DNA of 14,753 nucleotides from JBGSLA01 sp041740935. Lineage in GTDB: Bacteria; Desulfobacterota; Desulfobaccia; Desulfobaccales; 0-14-0-80-60-11. The stretch lies in the NCBI GenBank assembly GCA_041740935.1, contig JBGSLA010000119.1, positions 1 through 14,753 on the forward strand, given 5' to 3'. Of the stretch, positions 1 to 6,480 are shown one piece after another (the first letter of the stretch is position 1; every line of letters starts with the position of its first letter). The translations under genes and the position numbers were made by a program. The notes under the pieces were generated by a model, which worked only from the letters and a program-made list of their open reading frames with translations, did not search any database and had not been told where the DNA came from.

Positions 1-415
1 GGGCCGGGACTACCGGGCTCGGGGCCGCCGCAGGCGCCGGCGTCACCGGCGCCGGGGCCGCGACCGCAGGTTTGTCATCGGAGGGGAACAGAAATTTCCG
101 CTTGCCATAGGGATAGCGGGCCACCCTGGTGATGACCCCCTGGTCATTCAGCCAATAGTAGACCTGATCAGGCTTGTTCCAGGCTCCGCCGCCCATGGCC
201 GCCACCTGATCCAGGGTGTAGGTGGTGTAGATGTAAATTTTCCCGCCGTCAGGTCCCGGCTGCACCTCCTGAGGCTCGCCCAGCCGGGCCGTCAAGTCCT
301 CCAGCCGTTGACCGACCTTGAGGGTGTCGACGGCGCCCGTGCCGCCGCCGGGACCGGCGCACCCGCCCAGCCAGACCAGGAGCAGCATTACGAGGCCGAA
401 CCGCGTCCACTGCAT
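1..415 (-). CDS. Small outer-membrane-type lipoprotein, BamE/SmpA-like, 3' end missing
   Basis: The reading frame starts at the ATG at 415 and runs off the left edge after 138 codons with no stop. The start is supported by AAAGGAGAG about 6 nt upstream (near 421-430). The N-terminus is MQWTRF followed by a hydrophobic stretch and the lipobox LGGC, with Cys19 as the predicted lipidated residue. Ala at +2 suggests outer-membrane sorting by the E. coli rule. The following region has the pattern VGQRLEDLTARLGEP, then a Tyr-rich strand (KIYIYTTYT) and VYYWLNDQGVITRV. This is the usual layout of BamE/SmpA/OmlA-type small lipoproteins, in which a helix is followed by strands with an aromatic pair. 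The visible end turns into a Pro/Ala-rich tail that may be a linker to more protein outside the window. A specific role (Bam complex or other) cannot be assigned; the family call is by motif only. Confidence 0.75.
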   Translation of the reverse strand, partial: MQWTRFGLVMLLLVWLGGCAGPGGGTGAVDTLKVGQRLEDLTARLGEPQEVQPGPDGGKIYIYTTYTLDQVAAMGGGAWNKPDQVYYWLNDQGVITRVARYPYGKRKFLFPSDDKPAVAAPAPVTPAPAAAPSPVVPA

Positions 416-441
416 ATTCCCTCTCCTTTCTGTCCTGAAAA

Positions 442-469
442 GTTCAAAGTTCAAGGTTCAAAGTCCAAA
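442..469. repeat. Heptamer tandem array, four units of GTTCAAA type
   Basis: Four consecutive 7-nt units are GTTCAAA, GTTCAAG, GTTCAAA and GTCCAAA. They lie just upstream of the ribosome binding site of the minus-strand lipoprotein gene, so they may be in its 5' untranslated region. The 7-nt period matches that of the arrays at 10899-10926 and 13811-13937, although the unit sequence differs. Confidence 0.85.
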
Positions 470-838
470 GTTTTAGCGGTGGTCATTGACCGCGCTGTAT
501 ATCTTTTCATCCTTTAGGGGTGAGCCAAAAGCTCATGAACGACTCTGGCGATGTGGGCCCTGGCTATGCCCTTGCCGCACTCCCAGTATATACCTCAACC
601 CGGCCGGCAGTGAAACCCTGCTGAGGATGAGATTTTCATCTCAGCCGCCCCTGATTCCAAAAATTTTAACGGCGTCCGAAAAATTGTTCAAAAAAAGGAA
701 CACCGGTTTTTAGTGTCTGGATTTGCCGGGTTATCTTCGGAATAAACTTTTCGGCGCCCCTCACCAGCGGTCGCCGCCCCGGACCAGACCCGCGCCCGCA
801 CCCGCCCCGGACCGGACCGGAAAACCAATAAAGCCGGG

Positions 839-928
839 CTATTGCCGCATGACGGCCATTCCCAGCATCCCCTCGAAACCAGGCCTCATCTGCACCCGGC
901 CCCGGCGGCCTTCGGTCGCCTTGAGCAT
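839..928 (-). CDS. Possible 29-residue small ORF, unknown
   Basis: The ORF starts with ATG at 928 and ends with TAG at 839-841. The peptide begins MLKATEGRRGRVQ and ends GMLGMAVMRQ, so it is basic and unusually rich in Met and Gly. Most codons end in G or C, as in real genes here, and a weak AAGGCG lies about 6 nt upstream. It is too short to judge by composition alone, and a chance ORF in GC-rich DNA is quite possible. No function is proposed. Confidence 0.22.
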   Translation of the reverse strand: MLKATEGRRGRVQMRPGFEGMLGMAVMRQ

Positions 929-1001
929 TGGTGCGCCTTAACCGGCCTTGTTCTCCCCCACTTTCCCGATCGGGCCTCTGCCAAAATCCCGGTCCGTTCC
1001 T

Positions 1002-1019
1002 AATGTTGATGTTGATGTT
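1002..1019. repeat. Hexamer tandem repeat AATGTT-GATGTT-GATGTT
   Basis: Three adjacent 6-nt units lie in the non-coding stretch upstream of the activator gene. This is simple sequence and no function is visible. Confidence 0.7.
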
Positions 1020-1230
1020 AACTTTCTTCAACATTTTTTCCAGGTGCGGGGAGTGATTTTCGGCCCCGCTCCTCCCCTGAGACCCCTTTTTTCACCGTCG
1101 AGTCCGGACCCAGAGAGAATCCCTGATGGAGGTAACCTGCTGTATTTCTATAAGTTCTCCTTGGGGGAAAAAAGTCTTGGGCCCCAGAGGTCTTTCCTCC
1201 GGGAACCTTTTCCGGGAGTTGGGCTGAGCT

Positions 1231-1245
1231 TGGCATTGAAATTGC
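1231..1245 (+). promoter_or_regulatory. Candidate sigma-54 promoter for the activator gene
   Basis: TGGCATTGAAATTGC matches the -24/-12 pattern TGGCAC-N5-TTGC at every core position except the sixth (T for C). The GG and GC dinucleotides are exactly 10 bp apart and the next base is T, as preferred. It would start transcription near 1257, about 180 nt before the activator start codon. Since the gene it precedes is itself a sigma-54 activator, autoregulation is possible. The spacing is right, but single matches of this kind do occur by chance. Confidence 0.55.
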
Positions 1246-1390
1246 TTCTTTGTTTGACCGCCGGCTCTAATAGTATGCCCATCGCCAGCAAGGCCTTTCA
1301 GCCGGCACTGTGGTGTTCTGGGGGTTTCACGTCGTCAGACAAAATTCTCATGATGTTCTTATAAGGCGGCAGTTGCCTTCCGGAACCCGG

Positions 1391-1410
1391 GTGCTTACTT
1401 GGATAAGCAC
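1391..1410. other. Perfect 7-bp inverted repeat before the activator ribosome binding site
   Basis: GTGCTTA and TAAGCAC are separated by the 6-nt loop CTTGGA and end 14 nt before the AAAGGAG of the next gene. It could be an RNA hairpin modulating translation or a dyad operator for the activator. There is no direct evidence for either. Confidence 0.45.
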
Positions 1411-1438
1411 GCTTGGGCTACCCTAAAGGAGTGCGCCG

Positions 1439-2827
1439 ATGCGCAAGTCACCGAGAGTTTTGGTGGACATCCCTGTGGCTGTGGACGCATACGGGCAAAC
1501 CTTCACAGGGCGGACCGCCAACCTCGGGTTGCGGGGAGCATTCATCACCTTGGAGGACGTTCCGCCGCCGGTCAACGCCGTGGTCAATGTAAGGCTGTTT
1601 ATGTCTCCCCGGCGTCAGGAACTGGAGATCCTGGCCCGGGTGGTGCGCACCGAACCCCGCGGCGTCGGCGCCGAATTTTTGGACCTCGACGTCCACTCCC
1701 GGTCTTTGCTCTATGATTTTTTAACGCCGTTGTGGCCGCAGATCCTCACCACCTGTCCTTTTTGCGGCCAGGAGTTGCCCAAACGCACCCGCAAAAACTG
1801 CCCCGCCTGTCAGAAATCTCTGGACTGGCGGAAAAACGGGGATATGAAGGAAATCGACTCTGAAGAAATGATCGGCGCCTGCAAGACCATGCGGGATATC
1901 TTCTGTCTGATCCGCAAGGTGGCGGTTACCGACGTGCCCGTGTTGATCACCGGCGCCAGCGGCACCGGCAAGGAAATGGTGGCCCGGGCCATTCACCAGC
2001 GCAGCAACTGGGCTGCCGGCCCCTTCGTGGAGGTCAACAGCGGCGCCATCCCCCGGGAACTGCTGGAATCCGAGCTTTTCGGCCATGAACGGGGCGCCTT
2101 CACCGGGGCCTGCCGCTCCATGATCGGCCATGTGGAGCGGGCCCAGAACGGCACCCTGTTTTTGGATGAAGTGGGCGAGTTGCCCATGGACCTCCAGGTG
2201 AAGCTTTTGCGCTTCCTCCAGGAGTTCACCTTTCACCGGGTGGGGGGCCGCCTGCCCATCAGGGTGGACCTCCGCATCATTTCGGCCACCAACACCGACC
2301 TGCCGGAGCTCATCCATGCCGGCCGCTTCCGGGAAGACCTGTACTACCGTCTGGATGTGGTCAACATCAACCTGCCGCTCCTCAAGGACCGGGAGGACGA
2401 CGCCCTGATCATGGCCAACATCTTCCTGAAACGCTACGCCGCCCGGCTCGGCAAGGACATCAAAGGCTTCACCCCGGAGGCGGTGGCCGCCATCCAGAAC
2501 CACGCCTGGCCGGGGAATGCCCGGGAACTCATCAACCGGGTGCGCCGGGCCGTGGTCATGACCGAACAGCACCGGGTGGCCCCCGAGCACCTCGGTCTGG
2601 ACCATTCCGGGGAAGGGGAAGAGGTGGAACCCACCTTTAACGGCAAGAGTCTGAAGGAGGCCCGGGCCGAATTCGAAGCCCGGTTGGTGAGCGAAGCCCT
2701 GCAGCATTTCCAGGGAAACGTTTTTTTGGCCAGCCAGGCCCTCAAGGTGAGCCGCTCCACCATGTATCATTTTATCCAGAAATACCAGTTGAAGCCGTAT
2801 CTCTCCGACCTGGCGGCCACCGGCTGA
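1439..2827 (+). CDS. Sigma-54-dependent transcriptional activator with N-terminal PilZ domain and zinc ribbon
   Basis: A 462-residue protein, with its start supported by AAAGGAG 7 nt upstream. Residues 1-95 look like a PilZ domain. RKSPR (2-6) fits the RxxxR c-di-GMP-binding motif, and NLGLRG (28-33) fits the second motif (D/N)xSxxG except that Gly replaces Ser. Residues 106-124 carry a CPFC...CPAC zinc ribbon. The AAA+ domain follows, with Walker A GASGTGK (172-178), the sigma-54-contacting GAFTGA loop (219-224), Walker B LFLDE (240-244), FREDLYYRL (297-305, with candidate arginine-finger residues) and WPGN (357-360). Residues about 415-450 form a Fis-type helix-turn-helix (VFLASQALKVSRSTMYHFIQ). 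There is no phosphoreceiver domain, so input is probably a ligand, most likely c-di-GMP by domain knowledge. It lies upstream of a strong sigma-54 promoter (3016-3030) that precedes the secreted repeat-protein operon, which is the likely target. Domain calls are secure; ligand and target are inferred. Confidence 0.93.
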   Translation: MRKSPRVLVDIPVAVDAYGQTFTGRTANLGLRGAFITLEDVPPPVNAVVNVRLFMSPRRQELEILARVVRTEPRGVGAEFLDLDVHSRSLLYDFLTPLWPQILTTCPFCGQELPKRTRKNCPACQKSLDWRKNGDMKEIDSEEMIGACKTMRDIFCLIRKVAVTDVPVLITGASGTGKEMVARAIHQRSNWAAGPFVEVNSGAIPRELLESELFGHERGAFTGACRSMIGHVERAQNGTLFLDEVGELPMDLQVKLLRFLQEFTFHRVGGRLPIRVDLRIISATNTDLPELIHAGRFREDLYYRLDVVNINLPLLKDREDDALIMANIFLKRYAARLGKDIKGFTPEAVAAIQNHAWPGNARELINRVRRAVVMTEQHRVAPEHLGLDHSGEGEEVEPTFNGKSLKEARAEFEARLVSEALQHFQGNVFLASQALKVSRSTMYHFIQKYQLKPYLSDLAATG

Positions 2828-2989
2828 GGGTCAGGGGAGCTGGTCCAGGCTTGGGGATCTTTCCCAAAACCCGGAAAACCGACAACCCGTTGAAAAACGG
2901 CTTATTGCCTGAACATGCCACACAGCTTTATCGGATATTCTGGAAGGTTTGCTGACCGGGAGATTTTTTCTGTTTAAAAATTATTGGCA

Positions 2990-3002
2990 TATCAAACAGT
3001 TA
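2990..3002 (+). promoter_or_regulatory. IHF binding site match
   Basis: TATCAAACAGTTA matches the IHF consensus WATCAANNNNTTR at all defined positions. Its centre is about 20 bp upstream of the -24 element, in an AT-rich stretch. IHF bending between enhancer-bound activator and sigma-54 holoenzyme is a standard arrangement at such promoters. Confidence 0.6.
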
Positions 3003-3015
3003 GTTGCTTCACCCG

Positions 3016-3030
3016 TGGCACCAATCCTGC
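3016..3030 (+). promoter_or_regulatory. Sigma-54 promoter of the secreted repeat-protein operon
   Basis: TGGCACCAATCCTGC followed by TT fits TGGCAC-N5-TTGC-W closely: the full -24 box and CTGC at -12, with GG and GC 10 bp apart. The expected start of transcription is near 3042, giving a leader of about 408 nt before the ATG at 3450. The position directly downstream of a sigma-54 activator gene and an IHF site makes this the best-supported regulatory element in the window. Confidence 0.8.
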
Positions 3031-3041
3031 TTAGATCATCA

Positions 3042-3449
3042 ACGGGGCAACAAGCAGGACGTTAACATCTAATTCCATGCGATGGCGAAACCAGGCGACT
3101 GGGGCAAAGGGGCCGGGATTCAGGGAGCGGTGGCAGTACGCCGCACTCTGCCAGGACGCTTTCCGGGTATCTCGGGGGCAACCCCGGGGACGGACCCGGA
3201 CGGGTCGGCGGCCACGGTGGGTTTAGTCAGCCCACCGGGAGGGATCGTCCTCTGGGACGAATGGCTCGCGGCCCGCAAAAAAAAGCGGGACGGTAATAAT
3301 CCTCAAGGCCCTGGCAATTTCCATACCCTGGCTGATCAACGGTGGCGCCCGCCCGCAAAGGAGGTGAGAGGGGACCAAAACAATAGGTAATGGCTGTGGT
3401 TGAACCGCGTAACATTGTTTAATAATCCTTGGAAAGGAGAAGGGACCAT
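3042..3449 (+). promoter_or_regulatory. Long structured 5' leader, possible riboswitch
   Basis: No credible gene is found in this transcribed stretch, but it is dense in perfect hairpins. These are CCAG-GCGA-CTGG (3091-3102, GNRA loop), GCGGTG...CGCCGC (3127-3144), CGGGG-GCAA-CCCCG (3173-3186, GNRA loop), GACCC-GGAC-GGGTC (3193-3206), CGGTGGG...CCCACCG (3215-3237) and CCCGC-A8-GCGGG (3272-3289). The part around 3083-3108 reads GGCGAAA, a GNRA hairpin, then GGGGCAAAG. This resembles the core of c-di-GMP-I (GEMM) riboswitches, GGGCAAA-hairpin-GACGCAAAGCC, but it is not a full match. The leader ends with the ribosome binding site AAAGGAGA (3433-3440). Structure is visible; a ligand is only a hypothesis. 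Confidence 0.45.
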
Positions 3450-6422
3450 ATGAAGAGAACTCTTGCAATCATGCTCATGTTGGGTATGGTACTGTGCTTT
3501 GGAGCGGGAGGAGCCTACGCGTTCCTCGATGGCGGCGATACATCCACGGATATATCGGTCGGCGACAATAATGACAACAACGATGCCACTGATGGCGCGG
3601 CAGAGGCCGTAGGCGCGTTGAACACCGTTACCTCTACACCGATCGGCTCGGCGAATGACGATAACGATGCCAGTGGTAACGGGGCGTCATCGGCCGTGGG
3701 CGCGTTGAACACCTCTTCCGCTCAGGGTGATGGCACCAACGCCAACGGTAGTGGCACGAATACTTCTCAAAATGGCGATGCCAACACTACCGGCCTCGGC
3801 AAAGCCCAGTCCCAAACAGCTGACCAGGCCGCCATGGACAGCGGCAAGGTCCAGGATGCCCAGGTCGCCGGCATGGATAGTGCTGCGATCGTGGCCCAGG
3901 ATGCTGAACAGGCCGCCATGGACAACGGTAAGAACCAGGATGCCGACCAGGCCGCCATGGACAACGGCAGGAACCTGGAAGATGTCGGCGCCGGGGCCAT
4001 GGACAACGCCAAGGCCCAGGATGCCGATGTGGCCGCCATGGACAACGGCAAGGCCCAGGATGCTGACCAGGCCGCCATGGACAACGGCAAAAACCAGGAT
4101 GCCCAGGCCGCCGGCATGGATAATGCCGTGGTCAACAACAACGACGGTGATGGCCTCCAGGTCGTTAATCCGGCCTTGGCCGACTCCGTGTTCGTCGGTG
4201 ACGATGTTGAGGACGGCAACAACCTCAACAGCGCCGGCGCCGTGGCCGTTGGCGATGACATGGAAGAAAGCGCGGTCGGCAGCCCCAACGCCGTGGTTGA
4301 CAGTGACTTTGACGACGGCAACAATGTCAACAGCGCCGGTTCCATCGCCGTCGGTGGCGACGTCGAAGATGGCGCCATTGTCGGCGCCCCCGGGTCCGTT
4401 GCCGCTGGTGATGATATCGAAGAATCAGCCATCGGCAGTGACAATGCTCAAATCGCCAACTTCACCGGCGCCCATGACACCGCGGCCCTGGGCGGCTCCG
4501 TGGCCCTGGGCGGTGAAGACAACATGAACGCCTACAGCGGCACCAACAACATGAACGATGACGGTGAACAGATCGTCAACCCGGCCGTGGCGGACGGCGT
4601 CATCTCCACTGGCTCCATAAGCGCCCCAACGGCTACCGGCACCGCCCGGGCTACTCAAAACGATGACGGCACGGTGGCCATGGACTCTTCCAAGGCCTTC
4701 GGCCAGGTGAACGACTCCGCCGCAGCCATGGACAACGCCACTGCCATCAGAGTCACCAACACCGATGACGGCTCCGTGGCCGTGGGCGGCACCACCGCCA
4801 ACGCCATCGGGGAAGTCTCCAATGGCGGCTCCGCGGCCATCGGCGGCACCACTGCCGTGGCCGGTGTCGAAGACGGCATCGTGGCCAGCGGCGGCAACAA
4901 CATCAATGGTACCTCTAATGGCGGCTCCGCGGCCATCGGCGGGACCACTGCCGTGGCCGGGGTGGAAGACAGCATCGTCTCCAGCGGCGGCAACAACCTC
5001 AACAATGTCGAAGACAGCCTCGTCGATAACGGCGGGGGCACCAACAACTACAACAAAGACGGCGTCCAGATCGTCAATCCGGCGGTCGCCGACGGCCAAA
5101 TCATGAGTAACGACGGGGACGCCGTGGCCGCCTCCGGCGGCAGCAAGGTCCAAGTGGGCGATGTGAACGCCATGGATAGCAGCCGGGCGGTATCGGCCGA
5201 TGATGATTCCGCCGTCGGCATGGACAGCGCCCAGGTTGTGAGCGATCCGAGCAACTCGGCCGTGGCCCAGGGCAGTGGTGTGGCCATCAACGACACCTCC
5301 GACTCGGCCTTCACCACCGGGGACAACTCCCCGGCCCTGCGCAACAACGAAGACTTCGCCATCTCCAACAGCGGCCCGGCCCTGAACGATAACGAAGACT
5401 TCGCTATCTCCACCAACGGCCCGGCCCTGAACAACAACGAGGACTTCGCCATCACCACCGGCGCGGGTTCGGCGTTCCAGGACGTGGATAACGCCGCAGT
5501 AGTGGGCGCCGGCAACAATGTCCAGGATGTCACCGGCTCGGCCGTGGCCCAGGGCAGCATCGCGGCCAACGGTGTGTCCTCCGCCGCCCTGGCGGACAAC
5601 GGCAGCAATGCTCTCCAGAACCAGGGGATTAACAGCCCGGTGGTTCAGGGTTCCGGTGTGGCGATCAACAACCAGGCCGCGGGCAGCGTGGCCAATTCCG
5701 GTTCCAATGCCGCCACTCAGAACGCCGCCGGCATTATGAACCAGGGCGCTGGCCAAGCCGCTAATTTCGGCTCGCTTGGCATCATGACCCAGGGCAATGG
5801 CGATTCCATGATCAACAACGCCGCCGGCGTCCAGGTTAAAAACGGCGACGCCATGGTGAACACCGCCGCTGGCGTCCAGGTTAAAACAGGGGACGCCATG
5901 GTGAACACCGCCGCTGGCGCCCAGACCAAGACCGGCAATGCTTACTCCCTGCAAGGCGCCAATAGCGGCGTGGCTGATAACGGCAGTAATGCGGTGACCG
6001 CTCCCACTGCCCCCGTGGCCATTAATTCCACCCAGGCCAATGATCAAGCCGCGGTGGCCACCAACTCCAGCGTCATCACCAATCCCCAGGCCGAGGCCGC
6101 CAACAACGGTAACGTGGTCAAAGACACCGGCCAGTTGGCCGTGGGCAATGTGAGCGGCGCCAACGTCAATGTGGCGGTCCCGGTTGCGGTTGGGACCAAC
6201 AACATCCAGACCGTGGCCCTGACCGAGCTGAAGCAGGTTAATGCCGGCATCTACGTGGGCAACGGCTCCGCCGGCAGCAGTGGCAGCATGACCGTCAACA
6301 ACACCAGCACCGCCCAAAACGGTGTGATTGCCAACAGCAACAGTTTCGGCGGCGTGGCCGTGAACAACGCCGCGCAGAACGTGGTCAACGTCAGCGCCAA
6401 TATCGGCCAGACTGCTCCGTAA
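3450..6422 (+). CDS. Large secreted low-complexity repeat protein, candidate functional-amyloid or surface-fibre subunit
   Basis: A 990-residue protein. The start is the ATG at 3450, with AAAGGAGA 9 nt upstream and a signal peptide directly after it (MKRTLAIMLMLGM...GGAYA, cleavage near residue 24). An upstream in-frame TTG at 3429 would translate through the ribosome binding site. The mature part has no Cys or Trp, only about four Tyr, and is dominated by Asn, Asp, Ala, Gly, Ser and Val. Residues 25-680 are strongly acidic; residues 690-990 are nearly uncharged and rich in Asn, Gln, Ser and Gly. Several nested repeats are present: a 13-residue AAMDNGKNQDADQ unit (127-227), three DG-QIVNPAVADG modules (near 234, 371 and 537), a 32-residue tandem duplication (457-520), a 15-residue ALNNNEDFAISTNGP unit (629-673) and a 15-residue GDAMVNTAAGVQVKT unit (784-828). 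There is no sortase, autotransporter, LPxTG or C-terminal barrel signal. Composition and context (C39 peptidase, sigma-54 control) resemble Fap-type amyloid, but homology is not established. Confidence 0.85.
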   Translation: MKRTLAIMLMLGMVLCFGAGGAYAFLDGGDTSTDISVGDNNDNNDATDGAAEAVGALNTVTSTPIGSANDDNDASGNGASSAVGALNTSSAQGDGTNANGSGTNTSQNGDANTTGLGKAQSQTADQAAMDSGKVQDAQVAGMDSAAIVAQDAEQAAMDNGKNQDADQAAMDNGRNLEDVGAGAMDNAKAQDADVAAMDNGKAQDADQAAMDNGKNQDAQAAGMDNAVVNNNDGDGLQVVNPALADSVFVGDDVEDGNNLNSAGAVAVGDDMEESAVGSPNAVVDSDFDDGNNVNSAGSIAVGGDVEDGAIVGAPGSVAAGDDIEESAIGSDNAQIANFTGAHDTAALGGSVALGGEDNMNAYSGTNNMNDDGEQIVNPAVADGVISTGSISAPTATGTARATQNDDGTVAMDSSKAFGQVNDSAAAMDNATAIRVTNTDDGSVAVGGTTANAIGEVSNGGSAAIGGTTAVAGVEDGIVASGGNNINGTSNGGSAAIGGTTAVAGVEDSIVSSGGNNLNNVEDSLVDNGGGTNNYNKDGVQIVNPAVADGQIMSNDGDAVAASGGSKVQVGDVNAMDSSRAVSADDDSAVGMDSAQVVSDPSNSAVAQGSGVAINDTSDSAFTTGDNSPALRNNEDFAISNSGPALNDNEDFAISTNGPALNNNEDFAITTGAGSAFQDVDNAAVVGAGNNVQDVTGSAVAQGSIAANGVSSAALADNGSNALQNQGINSPVVQGSGVAINNQAAGSVANSGSNAATQNAAGIMNQGAGQAANFGSLGIMTQGNGDSMINNAAGVQVKNGDAMVNTAAGVQVKTGDAMVNTAAGAQTKTGNAYSLQGANSGVADNGSNAVTAPTAPVAINSTQANDQAAVATNSSVITNPQAEAANNGNVVKDTGQLAVGNVSGANVNVAVPVAVGTNNIQTVALTELKQVNAGIYVGNGSAGSSGSMTVNNTSTAQNGVIANSNSFGGVAVNNAAQNVVNVSANIGQTAP
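3828..4130 (+). repeat. 13-residue (39-nt) in-gene repeats, AAMDNGKNQDADQ type
   Basis: Methionines at residues 129, 142, 157, 170, 184, 197, 210 and 223 mark eight copies with spacing 13-15. The unit alternates an Asp/Asn-rich turn with a short Ala/Gln segment and recurs almost unchanged, for example GCCGCCATGGACAACGGC at several sites. Recombination between units could change copy number. Confidence 0.9.
4818..5009 (+). repeat. 96-nt tandem duplication inside the repeat-protein gene
   Basis: Residues 457-488 and 489-520 are two adjacent copies of a 32-residue unit containing SNGGSAAIGGTTAVAGVED and then a GGNN turn. The DNA copies are also very similar, which suggests recent duplication or ongoing homogenisation. 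Confidence 0.9.
5334..5468 (+). repeat. Three 45-nt in-gene repeats (NNEDFAIS unit)
   Basis: Residues 629-643, 644-658 and 659-673 share the pattern AL-NNEDFAI-. Strict 15-residue spacing with Phe at the same place suggests one beta-solenoid or amyloid layer per unit, by inference. Confidence 0.88.
5799..5933 (+). repeat. Three 45-nt in-gene repeats (GDAMVNTAAGVQVKT unit)
   Basis: Residues 784-798, 799-813 and 814-828 are successive 15-residue copies, the last two nearly identical. They sit in the low-charge C-terminal third of the protein. Confidence 0.9.
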
Positions 6423-6437
6423 TTATTTAACCCATAT

Positions 6438-6468
6438 CCCCGGGGGGTTCGCCCCCCGGGGCCTTTTT
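6438..6468 (+). terminator. Strong intrinsic terminator or attenuator after the repeat-protein gene
   Basis: CCCCGGGGGG-TTCG-CCCCCCGGGG forms a perfect 10-bp stem closed by a UUCG tetraloop (6438-6461). CC and five T residues follow (6464-6468). It lies 15 nt after the stop codon and 12 nt before the next start. The peptidase, lipoprotein and secreted-protein genes follow on the same strand with no clear promoter of their own, so it probably lowers downstream expression relative to the structural protein, or stabilises the first mRNA. Confidence 0.85.
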
Positions 6469-6480
6469 CCGAGGTATGGT

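Larger units (their letters stand above)
416..1438. other. Gene-poor kilobase between the lipoprotein gene and the sigma-54 activator gene
   Basis: No convincing protein gene is seen here. It holds a heptamer array (442-469), a short stem TGAGC-caaaa-GCTCA (521-535), a longer imperfect hairpin at 620-645 (GCTGAG...CTCAGC arms with one bulged base), a possible 29-residue minus-strand ORF (839-928), a hexamer repeat (1002-1019), a sigma-54-like promoter (1231-1245) and a 7-bp hairpin just before the ribosome binding site of the next gene (1391-1410). Longer open frames across 486-1364 on either strand overlap each other, lack good ribosome binding sites and have low-complexity or Arg/Gly/Pro-rich translations. 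Confidence 0.6.
2828..3041 (+). promoter_or_regulatory. Intergenic control region upstream of the operon transcription start
   Basis: This stretch holds a CCGTT-GAAA-AACGG hairpin (2887-2900) without a T-tract, so it is a poor terminator for the activator gene. An AT-rich segment (about 2965-3003), an IHF site and the sigma-54 promoter follow. Upstream activator binding sites should lie here or further 5', but I could not identify a convincing pair of inverted repeats for the activator. Confidence 0.5.

Noticed and set aside
948..1364. 138-codon plus-strand ORF upstream of the activator
   Set aside because: The start lacks a ribosome binding site, the frame runs through the hexamer repeat and the sigma-54 site, and the composition is not protein-like.
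1721..2770. 349-codon minus-strand open frame
   Set aside because: It is antisense to the sigma-54 activator with all its motifs intact, and is a codon-bias shadow.
3082..3390. 102-codon plus-strand ORF in the operon leader
   Set aside because: It has no ribosome binding site before its ATG, spans several hairpins and an A8 tract, and gives a Gly/Pro/Arg-rich translation. It is better explained as structured leader RNA.
3400..3426. Sigma-70-like pair TTGAAC ... AATAAT just before the repeat-protein gene
   Set aside because: Spacing is about 15 bp and both boxes are imperfect. The sigma-54 promoter with IHF site upstream explains expression better.
3429..3449. Upstream TTG start adding MERRRDH to the repeat protein
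   Set aside because: These codons are the ribosome binding site itself, and the signal peptide begins naturally at the ATG at 3450.
4425..6317. 630-codon minus-strand open frame
   Set aside because: It is antisense to the repeat protein and only mirrors its repeats. It has no ribosome binding site or signal peptide.
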